DNA from: Elmis aenea | Taxonomy: Eukaryota > Arthropoda > Insecta > Coleoptera > Elmidae | Direction of reading: 5' to 3' | Length of the DNA stretch: 64,000 bases | NCBI GenBank assembly: GCA_947652605.1 | Contig: OX393582.1 | Coordinates: forward strand, 17,426,760 to 17,490,759 | Part shown: positions 54,895 to 64,000 of the stretch, piece after piece | Layout: every line of letters begins with the position of its first letter | How positions within the stretch are numbered: position 1 is the stretch's first letter | The notes under the pieces: generated by a model | Databases searched by the model: none | Seen by the model: the letters and a program-made list of their open reading frames with translations, nothing else | What the model was told of the DNA's origin: nothing | Made by a program: the position numbers and the translations under genes

Positions 54895-56763
54895 ATGGTC
54901 AACAAGTACAAACGCAAAACTGAGAGGCAGAGATGGGATGAGAATAATATGCGGCAAGCTATAGAAAGCGTACGTAATGGATTACCATACAAAACCGCGG
55001 CAAAAGACTTTGGGGTACCGTTGATGAGTTTAAAGAGACGCTGTAAAAGGAAGAACAAGTTAGCCGTCGATCATCTTAAAAAACTTGGAAGCCGAACTCA
55101 GGTTTTTACTGCAGAGCAGGAAGAAGAGCTAACACATCATATTGTCGATATGGAGAGTAGAATGTATGGTCTTACCACTAAAGATGACAGGTCTCTCGCA
55201 TATCAACTTGCAGTGAAAAACGGCATCGTGCATCCATTTTCGGAGAAAAAGAAACTTGCTGGAAAAGATTGGCTAATGGGTTTTCGCAACAGGCACCAAG
55301 AACTTTCATTAAGATCACCAGAAGCAACGTCAATAGCCCGCGCTCGTGCTTTTAACAAACCGATTGTTACAAAAATTTTCACGTTGCTTAAGACAGTGTT
55401 CGATAAAACGCCATTTATGCCACACAGAATTTTCAATGTTGATGAGACCTCTGTAAGTACCGTCCCAGGAAAAAACTGTAAGGTTTTGGCCAGAAGAGGT
55501 AGGAAACAAGTCGGTAGGGTAGTATCCGCAGAACGAGGTGTCTCAACTACTGCTGTTATTTGTATATCGGCAGGTGGTTCCTTTGTACCACCTATGCTCA
55601 TTTTTGCTCGAAAAAGGATGAAAGAAGAGCTCAAAGATGGAGCACCACCTGGAACAGTGTTCATATGCAACGACTCCGGATGGATGAATCTTGATGTATT
55701 TGCAGTTTGGTTTGATCATTTTTTGTCTCATACAAAACCAACAGCGGATGACCCTGCCCTCTTAATTCTAGACGGTCATCTCTCCCATACTAAAAACTTA
55801 AATGTAATTAAAAAGGCCAGAAACAATTTTGTCACCATTTTATGCTTGCCTCCCCATACAACTCATAGGCTGCAGCCTCTCGATCTCAGCTATATGTATC
55901 CGCTTAATCATTACCATGACCAAGCACTGGAAAAATGGCTGACTAATCACCCAGGAAGAGTTGTAACAGTTTTTCAGATCTCTAGTATTTTCAACGAATC
56001 CTACATGAAAGCCAGTACCCCATTGAATGCTATTAATGGTTTTAAAAAGGCCGGGATCGTTCCTTATGACCCAGACATTTTTTCTGACATTGATTTTGCA
56101 GCTGCTGAAGTCACTAAGCAAGCTGAACCAAAAACCTTGACTCAAGATGATGATACCCATGGCCAAAATGACATAACTGCTTCTATAACTCCTCCTCGGC
56201 AAGTTGTTAAGATCCAAGGGTGTGAAGAGCTGGATGAGGATGATATCAGTGTAACTCCTTCAACATCTTTTTTATTTTCGCCGGAAGATGTTTGCCCGCT
56301 CCCCAAAATGTCAGAACAACAAAGTACAACAAAGACGAGAAAATCTGTGGGTACGACCATCCTGACAAGCACCCCTTATAAAGATCAGTTGGTAGAGGAA
56401 CAACAGAAGAAAGCAGAACAGGAAATAAAGAAAGCGCTGAAAATGAAAAATAAGACTGCAGTAAAAATAAAGCAAGAAGGAAAAAACAAAACACAAAGTC
56501 TAGCAAAAGGCAAAGGCTGCAAAAGAAAGAAGGAAGACGAAGTTGAGAGTGAGTCAGATGTGGAAGAGGATGTAGATGTAGAATGCCTTATTTGTTTTGA
56601 AACATTTCTAAGATCTTCTGCGGGAGAAGGATGGGCACAGTGTGTTAAGTGCAAGCGGTGGGCACATGATGAGTGTGCTGGACTTGAGGACAATGACTGC
56701 GATCCATACACCTGTGATTACTGTGCTGTGGCCCCTAAAGTTCGTAGAAAGGTGTTTGAGTAG
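54895..56763 (+). CDS. Pogo/jerky-type transposase with C-terminal PHD-like finger
   Basis: 622 residues, uninterrupted. Residues 15-52 are a psq-type helix-turn-helix (MRQAIESVRNGLPYKTAAKD...). Residues about 70-140 are a CENP-B-type DNA-binding domain (FTAEQEEELTHHIVDM, ...KDWLMGFRNRH). The DDE domain follows, with Asp 183 in FNVDETS, Asp 293 in LILDGHLSHT and Asp 330 in HRLQPLD; 36 residues separate the last two. Residues 500-560 are a charged Lys/Glu stretch, possibly a nuclear localisation region or coiled coil. A Cys4-His-Cys3 finger ends the protein (CLICF...CVKCKRWAHDEC...CDYC). The ATG in AATATGGTC is the first in frame. The full set of domains, catalytic residues and transposon ends suggests the protein could still be active. 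Confidence 0.9.
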   Translation: MVNKYKRKTERQRWDENNMRQAIESVRNGLPYKTAAKDFGVPLMSLKRRCKRKNKLAVDHLKKLGSRTQVFTAEQEEELTHHIVDMESRMYGLTTKDDRSLAYQLAVKNGIVHPFSEKKKLAGKDWLMGFRNRHQELSLRSPEATSIARARAFNKPIVTKIFTLLKTVFDKTPFMPHRIFNVDETSVSTVPGKNCKVLARRGRKQVGRVVSAERGVSTTAVICISAGGSFVPPMLIFARKRMKEELKDGAPPGTVFICNDSGWMNLDVFAVWFDHFLSHTKPTADDPALLILDGHLSHTKNLNVIKKARNNFVTILCLPPHTTHRLQPLDLSYMYPLNHYHDQALEKWLTNHPGRVVTVFQISSIFNESYMKASTPLNAINGFKKAGIVPYDPDIFSDIDFAAAEVTKQAEPKTLTQDDDTHGQNDITASITPPRQVVKIQGCEELDEDDISVTPSTSFLFSPEDVCPLPKMSEQQSTTKTRKSVGTTILTSTPYKDQLVEEQQKKAEQEIKKALKMKNKTAVKIKQEGKNKTQSLAKGKGCKRKKEDEVESESDVEEDVDVECLICFETFLRSSAGEGWAQCVKCKRWAHDECAGLEDNDCDPYTCDYCAVAPKVRRKVFE

Positions 56764-57822
56764 TGTTATATGTAGTGGTCTACTAAATCATTCCGTGATC
56801 ATTTTACCCTAGACTGGGGATCATTTTGCCCTACCTGTGCGGGTAAAATGATCCTTTTGCATAGTTTTCTAATATATTAAAAAAAAATATTATTTGTTTT
56901 TCTCAAACAAAATACATATGTGACTTTTGTAGAACAATGTTTACAGGATTTAGTAAAAAAAAGTTTCGATTATTTATGAATCTTTTTCTAGATTTTACAA
57001 CTATTTTTGTGTTAGGGGGATCATTTTAGGCCACTCTCCCCTACTATAAACACCAACTCACATTAAACATTGTGCACACTGTATAAAACACAATGTTTGC
57101 AAAATGCGTGGAACCAGAACTTAAGCAAAGACATTTTGGTAGAACCGAGTGTCGTATTATAAACATACAAAAAAATAGTTTATATGATTTATTAATCATC
57201 TTATCATACTAGTCCAATAAATAAATGCATAAATAATTGTAAGAAATCTCGATTTAAACGTGAGATTGCTCTTCACTATAAAAAAAATGTCAAAAATGCG
57301 TAGGCAAAAGATAAAACTAAACCATTCTTGTTCTTTCGTTCAATTGTTTCAAATTACCGCTGTCCTACCTTCGTAGCCTACTCGAAAATATTACTTTGAC
57401 CTAATAATTAACAATAAAATCGCGATATCTCGGAAAATATCAATTTTATGTATAAAACAGTATGAATGTTTTCGAAAGAGAATTAAATTTCCTATAAGAC
57501 GGTGTAAAAAAATATAGGGGGTTGTATTAAAAAAAAAATCAGTTATTGATGTTTAAAGTTGCACAAGTTTGACCAAGCGTAAAAAACGCCCTGTATAATA
57601 TTTTAAAAATGTAGGTGGTGCAAAGTGTTACATAATCGATTGTCAATCTTGTCTCCAAGCGAATTTCTTCAGACTTCTCAAAGTTTTTAAATGTTGAAAA
57701 TTTTTGAAAATACTGTATTTTCATGAAAATACAATTTTCACGAGAACGGTTGACTTTAGACACGTATGACCTTATACATTTTTTAAATTAAATTTAAAGA
57801 GGAATCCAAAAATGTAAAAATA

Positions 57823-57886
57823 TACAGGGTGTTCCATAAGAAAAAGTATAACTTTGATATGTCACTCTTTTTTGGAGCACCCTGTA
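57823..57886. repeat. 64-bp double-ended mariner unit in the right arm
   Basis: TACAGGGTGTTCC...GGAGCACCCTGTA, the inverted counterpart of 51774-51837. Confidence 0.75.
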
Positions 57887-58011
57887 TGTTTAAAAATATT
57901 TTTAAAATGTAGCCCTTATTGACTTACATAATCTAACAGCGACAGAAATTGGAAAATATAAACCGTTTCGCCATAAAACTCCGACGCGTCCGTCGTGACT
58001 CACCCTGTATA

Positions 58012-58680
58012 ATGAAATATTTCCTAGCAAAATATGTTATAGCCTGTGGCTTACTGAAAGTGACAAAAACAAATTATGGCATAGGTAAAAGGTTGATGAG
58101 CAAGAATGGGTGACAAACAAATATTTTGTTAGAAAAGCAAATAAGGTGAAAACAAAGAATAATTACTTATGTCATAGTTATTTGTAGAGAGTTTCATGAC
58201 AAAATGTTGTACTGCCCGTCTTGGGCACCATAGTTTACTAGAGCAAACCCTTATAACGAGTCCGCTAGACCCTACCTTGTGCGTTGAATTTATTTTGCGC
58301 AATGGTGCAACTCCTACATTTCTAAGTGTAGCCGTTGCCGAAATATATCGATTATCGATTACAGCCAGGCAGATCATCTCGTTTGGAGGTGATTAATCAA
58401 TTGGCTAAAATTTTCTGTTTACAACACCCGCTATTGCTTTTCAAAACCGATTAAATTGATAACCGACTACTTGCGCTGCGCGCTCGTACCCAATGATGCG
58501 ATAGACTTTTCGCTGTGCTTAAAATTCTTGCCATTCTTGAATTCAAACTGTAAATTGCACTTTAACCCTTTTACTGCGGGAACCGCATTGAGCCGCATTG
58601 ATTTTTTTTTTGGCTCAGGTGCAGAAACCGGAATAATACGCTGGTTTTAAGCACTTTTTGAAGCGACAAACCGCTTCCGC
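58012..58680. other. Non-coding stretch
   Basis: No recognised gene or element. Confidence 0.4.
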
Positions 58681-58689
58681 CGCATTTTT

Positions 58690-59640
58690 TAGCATGGTAA
58701 AGCAAACTGAAATCTGGAAGAAAAAGGAAATACCAAGAAAATGGGGGCAGGCAATAATATTCCCATTATATAAAAAAGGGGATACAACCGAATGCCGTAA
58801 CTACAGAGGTATTTCCCTACTAAATGTTGGGTGTAAGGTAATGGCAACGTACATAAAAAATAAATTGGTAAAGGAGACTGTTGAGGCGTGAGGAAAAGTG
58901 GGCTTGAGGCAAAGTGGGCTTTAAGGTGTAGTCATAGTGATTTGGTAGTTATGTACAAGAAAGTTATTATAAAAATATGTAATCAAATAAAGCATACACA
59001 TAAAATACAGTCCACATTCATAAGTTAAAAAGGCTAAGCAAATTGCCTTAACCATTAACATTAACAGAGACCGAAAGCGAAATAGGGTAATACCAATGCG
59101 GTTTTAGGCAGGGCAGGAGCACCACAGACCACATTTTTACATTAAGAGAGATACAAGCCGAAAGCTACGAGCACGAGAAACCGACATGGTTCTGTTTGTC
59201 GACTTTAGATAAGCATATGATAACGTAAAAAGAGGGGCGGGCACTGTACAAAACGTTGGAAGAAATGGGAGAAAAGCAGTAAGCTTGTAAAAATGGTAAA
59301 AATAACGTTAAGAGGAACGGAAAATTTGGTTAGAATAGGCAACAAAACATCGGAAGTTTTCGAAAGCAAAGAAGAGGTTAGGCAACGATATCCAATGTCG
59401 GCGAATTTGTTCAGTATCGTACTAGAAAAAGCAATAAGAGAAGCGAATATTAACAGAAGTGGGCTTGTGTATAGAAGAACACACCAATGTTTGGCATTTG
59501 CAGATGACCTTGTTCTAATTACGTGAAGTAAAGATGAGTTGAAAAGTATAACGACAATACTGAAGGAGAAGGTGGGGAATGTGGGCTTACATATAAATGA
59601 AGAGAAGACAAGGTATATGCTGCAGATTGCGGCATCTGTA
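58690..59640 (+). pseudogene. Reverse transcriptase of a non-LTR retrotransposon, decayed
   Basis: Plus-strand blocks are TEIWKKKEIPRKWGQAIIFP, CRNYRGISLLNVGCKVMATY, a break of about 190 bp (58893-59083), GFRQGRSTTDHIFTLREIQA, VDFR-like and AYDNV-like remnants, then after several frame changes FSIVLEKAIREANINRSGLV, QCLAFADDLVLIT (catalytic YADD-type box) and EKVGNVGLHINEEKT. Stops and shifts are frequent. It is a different family from the copy at 15554-17502. Confidence 0.8.
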
Positions 59641-62600
59641 AAATTCCGCGGTTTATTTAGACTGGATTTTTCATAGCACACGCCAAGTATACGTAAGTGT
59701 TACTTGTTCATTGGACATTTTATAAAAATATGAATAAATACTTGAATATTTGGATGTGGTTACGATTAATACCAGTTAAATTCTATAATCTTAATTGGGT
59801 TAACTCTTGGAAAAGTTAATTAGGGTTAATCCACATAATCAAGATACAATTGATCTTATCCCTTGTGAAGGCAATTGTGAATAAGTATCAAAATTTAAAA
59901 CCGCGTACAAACTTTTCAAACGAAAATGCCACTACCTTTTCGACTTATTGAGTGGCATTTTCCATCAATATATCAAACAAATGAAAAAAAAAACATCTAA
60001 AACGTGCATCATATGCACTAAGAAACGCGATTCACCTGCAAAAATTGTGATGTTCCACTTTGCGTGATGCTCAATAAGTTGTTTCTTGTGGTAAAACCAT
60101 ATAAATGTGACGTACTTGTAGAAACGAGAGCCGCAGCGAAAGGGTTAAGTAAACGTGTATCATAACCACTCAACCAACAAAGTCGTTGCATTAAGGTTGA
60201 CAAATTTTAGATATAATTATTGTGTCAAAGTTTGACAGTTCATCCGCGCGACGAGGTATTTTTATATTTTAAGGTCTAAAAAAGAAAAACAAAAATTGTT
60301 TGAACTTTTCAAAGTCGCAAAATTCCATAAGAGCCAAAATGTTTTCACCTTTTTCTTAATAATTATTTCAATCGATTTTTTCGAGAGTTTAGAGTGTGCA
60401 TATTAAAAATCGATTTTCATACGCAGACAAGCATCGTTTCTACTCCTAATGATTCCTTCGCTTTACTCAGAACAATATGTTAATTCTGCACAATACCTTT
60501 TTATATTATATGATGCAAGATTTCATATTAAAAGGTATAGCTACATCAGTTCACAGAATAATACAAATGTTTGACAGCGAAAAAGCTACATGTCTTTTAT
60601 GAAGTGCATCTCCAAGAAAATACATTGTGTTTAGTGTATCATTTCCCATAGGAAAATTGTGTGATCCTGGTTTTTTATAATGGGGAAGTGTACAGAAATC
60701 TGGTAAAATTTCTTGCTTTATAAAAGGTTTTTGAATGAATAATTGTTGATCATATTGCTAATGACAACATGACGCTGTTTCTCTTCAGATCTAGCCCCAT
60801 AAAAGACAATAAAGATAATACCTGAACCATAGACGATCATCCGGATGCAATTTGGACAATATTACTCCATAACTGCCTAGCCAGCCTTAATTGTTGAAAG
60901 CGCAATGGGCATGTAAAAAATATCTTGAAGTTCTTTACAGTTATTTTTGAAATGATTCACACTCTCAACTTGTAAAGATTTTTTCATTAATAGAAACTAT
61001 GAAAGGATTTTAATAAAAGATGCTGACAATCTGGCCGACAATTAATGCACGATTTCAACGAAGAAACAAGCCAGGATTTAGTGTAACACCTGTCAGGTGC
61101 AAAAACACAACTAGTTTGTCAAACCATAGATCATTAAGGTCAAATGTCATATTTTTAAACTATTTAAAATGACGTGATTATTACACGCCCTTTCGTTGTC
61201 CAATGAAGTGTATATTATTTATTGATGATCCAACCAACAAGTTAGAAAGAGAGAATACCTGTAACGTTACTTGTGTTGCATGAAATTGCAAGTATTGGCA
61301 ATAAAGTTGTCAATACATAATGTATATGAAGAAAAGTGAAGCTCACTTATTTTAAGTGAGATATTTTACTGCCTTGTGAGAATCTTCCCAACAAAGACAA
61401 TAAATTCGCGATCGTGTTTAATGAATAGAAATTGGATAATACTAAAACCGGTTTAAGAATTTTTATTTCGTTTTCGTTCTAATGAAAATTTCGGTTAATT
61501 TTGTTTAACGTTTTTGTTTTCGTTTCCTTCTCAGTCCCTGTCTAGAATACACAAGTGCCCTTAACAGACATTTTAAGAATTTGAATAACTGTTAATTAAT
61601 TAGACTTCTGTCACCGCATATTGTGAACGCCATCGTTATCCCCACCGCGTCAGTATTTGCAGACTTACAAATGAAAAATGTAACTAAATTTGTGATGAAA
61701 GATCTAACCCAGTACATATTTATCAATGCTAACAAACCGAAAAATATTTTATGCCACTATTAATACCCAATGATATATTTGACAACGAATATTGTGCACA
61801 TATGGGACCTAATTGACAGACGAACGTAATTTTTAAATAAATTAACCACGATAGTTAGTCATTGTTCTGCCCTTTTAAACGACTATCATTGAAAATACGC
61901 CCTGCTATGAGGACCGTGAACGCATCCAATGAAAACTGATTTATCGATACCCAAACAAGAGCAAAAGAGTAAACAGCTAAAAAGCTGATCGATACGAATA
62001 AATGTTTATAAGTTTCGGTTCAGTATTATCAGACTTTTTTTTAAAAACAACAACATATATTTTTGTTAAACATTTTATTTGTTCATGTTTATTACTTCGA
62101 AAAACGGATTTCAAGCAATAAAGTTGTTTTTATATATGTTCCAGTTTTAGTTTTGCAATCGTATCAGTTTTTATTGTCAACTCGTAAAAAACTGTTTTTT
62201 ATTGTGTTAAAAAATAAATGAAATTTTACTTTAATATTATACCGTTTTCAAGCACAAACTGCTCGACGGAATTGTGACACGTGAAACGTAAATAATCGAA
62301 CTCTGTGTGTTTTAACATCAAGCACAAAAAAGCGCAGTTCTGTGTACGCGAAAATTTAATTAAATAAAAAGGACACAAAAGCAAACAAAAAATATAAGCC
62401 GGAATAAAAATTTCATGGGAAATCTGATGAGGTTAGCACGCAACTTTTTTCATACACATAAGCAAACTAATTAATTAGTAGGAGTAGGTATGTTGAGGAA
62501 AAGTTGCAAACGTCTGTTTGATAACTGTATTGCATTTTCAGTACATGAATCCTAATATCTCATGAAAGATTTATATAGAACCGCCACGGAAACTCGCTGA

Positions 62601-64000
62601 ATAGAAGATGAAAATTCAGTTGTGCGCAGAAAGTTAGTTACACCAAACTCAATATAGGAAGTCCTTAAAAACTAAAGCTAATTCGATTGAAGCTAAAGAT
62701 GATATATCCATATTTCGTTTCTTCTACTTAGAATTTTCTGCACTAAGATATTATCGCCGGTCAAAAAACTGCCATCGGTTAGGGGCACCAGATAAAGTAG
62801 CATGCTTACAAAGATCTCAAAGTAAACACTTACTTTTCTAATGAAGACCATTATTGTAGGAACATAACTACATTGACTATGTATTAAAAATAAAAATTCT
62901 ATTTGAATAAAAATTGCAGTGAAAAAACGCTGTCAAATATTATTGATTATAGACCAAAGAAAACGTTTAAAAAAACATTAGAATATGCATTGTTTTTTTA
63001 TGTTAATGATGTTTAAACAAAAACTACAAAACGAAAAAGACGAAGGTCACCTTTTTTTATATAAACAATGGTTTCTATAAACCATCACTTTGAGCTAACA
63101 AAAAAATAAACAAATACTGGTTTTCCAAACATTTAAAACTACTGCACCACTCACGGTATTGAAAAATTAAGAACAAAGTGAAAACTTTAGGTCAAACATT
63201 TCCCACATTCTTAGAGTTTTACGACGAGTTTAAGAATGAACTATTTTGAAGCTGAAATGGCTGTCGAAACCACGTACATAAATAAACAAAATTTTATTTC
63301 TAGTTCTAACTGCTCATAATTTCTAATAAAAAGATTTTTTTAAACTGAACTTGTAAATAAAAAAAGTTTATCTGCTCTGTCTTGTATCTTGCTAACTGTT
63401 TAATTTTAAAGTTTGAAAACATCACCAATTGATTTTTGGAGCATGTTTTTTTGCTACAAATACTATACATTTATTTTAAAACCTCTAATATTAAACTGCT
63501 TGAACTAAACTTGCATAATAAACTAATTTAACAGTTTATTTGTAAGTAAGATGCATTTTAAAACGAAAAAGATTATAATTAATTCTAGGTTTTGTCGATC
63601 TAACCATTCATTTTTCGAAACATCTCTAAATTGATGTAAATGAATCGCATACGTACTTATGGCTGGCTCATTCAATTGAATTTCTATATTTTATATGAAG
63701 CAAGATTAGTCACTAACTGAACTTACACCAATAGAATTTGTTGAATGTAATGTCTTTGAAATGTGCATCACTTTTATACTTAAACATTTGTTGTAATTTT
63801 ACTCAAGTCATATAATTATACTAAAGAAATAATTAATCAAAATTAATTACAATGGCAAAAAATGAACGCTGAAACCGTTGTTGTCGGTTTTGTAAATCAC
63901 TATCAGTGGGGCCAGTAACACACCCTAGATAAATCATCGTGTTTTCTTGGGGCACAAAAACTAATCCCGCATTTCTAAAACAGAAATTAATCTAATAGCA
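59641..64000. other. AT-rich stretch without recognised features
   Basis: About 4.3 kb with no supported coding sequence, element ends or long repeats. The only small structure noted is an AAAATGCCACT/AGTGGCATTTT inverted pair near 59924-59957. It may be old intergenic or intronic DNA. Confidence 0.4.

Larger units (their letters stand above)
52979..57041 (+). mobile_element. Pogo-like transposon with intact transposase, carrying an LTR-like repeat
   Basis: The ends are GGGGAGAGTGGCCTAAAATG and its complement, with TA on both sides (52977-52978; 57042-57043). The word AAAATGATCC or its complement is repeated about eight times in three clusters (52993-53020, 54770-54815, 56790-56860) and at the right end. 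The transposase lies at 54895. The LTR-like repeat at 53195-54468 was inserted later. Confidence 0.9.
51651..58009 (+). mobile_element. DD41D mariner-like element with about 765-bp inverted arms, carrying nested elements
   Basis: The ends are TACAGGGTGAGTCACGACGG and its complement, flanked by TA (51649-51650; 58010-58011). The arms are inverted copies from 51651 to about 52415 and from about 57236 to 58009. Between them are the 3' half of a transposase gene and the pogo-like element 52979-57041. Without that insertion it would be about 2.3 kb. Confidence 0.9.

Noticed and set aside
55203..56711. Long minus-strand frames opposite the pogo-like transposase
   Set aside because: They are shadows of the well-supported plus-strand coding sequence.

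Overview
This is an AT-rich window of animal nuclear DNA, most probably from an insect. The evidence is the mixture of element families: DD41D mariner-like transposons with TACAGGGTG ends, pogo/jerky-type transposons, piggyBac, hAT, Merlin and Harbinger remnants, R2-type, Jockey-like and RTE-like non-LTR retrotransposons, and a Ty3/gypsy element with a tRNA-Lys-like primer site. There are no operons, no rRNA or tRNA genes that I can see, and almost no host coding sequence. The species cannot be named from this window.

Layout. 0-4 kb: shuffled piggyBac remnant, truncated DD41D mariner, and up to three phase-compatible exons of an unknown host gene, with a fully palindromic MITE in one intron. 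5.2-7 kb: internally deleted pogo-like element interrupted by a 755-bp hAT element. 7.3-10.5 kb: decayed reverse transcriptase pieces and an R2-type 3' end. 10.8-11.8 kb: Merlin (IS1595-like) transposase remnant and a tandem repeat. 13.0-14.9 kb: LTR-like repeat with a nested Harbinger-type MITE, then a Harbinger transposase fragment. 15.5-17.5 kb: a non-LTR retrotransposon with a 5' inversion and a 13-bp target duplication. 18.2-24.4 kb: mariner, Jockey and endonuclease fragments, a 1.5-kb long-arm mariner, and a segment present twice as direct repeats. The longer copy of that segment carries an intact 259-codon ORF of unrecognised, possibly viral, origin. 24.7-25.8 kb: another pogo-like remnant. 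27.2-29.3 kb: a hAT element containing a 1.2-kb palindrome. 33.1-35.2 kb: Tc1-like pseudogene and a MITE. 36.7-45.3 kb: a young, apparently complete Ty3/gypsy element (two 977-bp LTRs, gag, pol, GTCA target duplication). 46.6-47.0 kb: two candidate host exons with a duplicated splice acceptor. 50.1-51.6 kb: an almost intact IS630-like transposon. 51.65-58.0 kb: a three-level nest (DD41D mariner, then pogo-like element with an intact 622-residue transposase, then LTR-like repeat). 58.7-59.6 kb: decayed reverse transcriptase. 59.7-64 kb: AT-rich sequence with nothing recognised.

How the parts relate. The window is a graveyard and nesting ground of transposable elements with two apparently young residents. 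The gypsy element has gag and pol in different frames (pol at -1), joined by an in-phase A_AAA_AAC slippery heptamer followed by a stem-loop. The pogo-like element has an uninterrupted transposase with a C-terminal PHD-like finger, and its ends carry many copies of one short word, probably the transposase-binding site. Two other pogo-like remnants show the same architecture with different words. The DD41D mariners explain most of the palindromes and the many solitary ACAGGGTG ends. All identifications are by eye from translated motifs; no database search was run.
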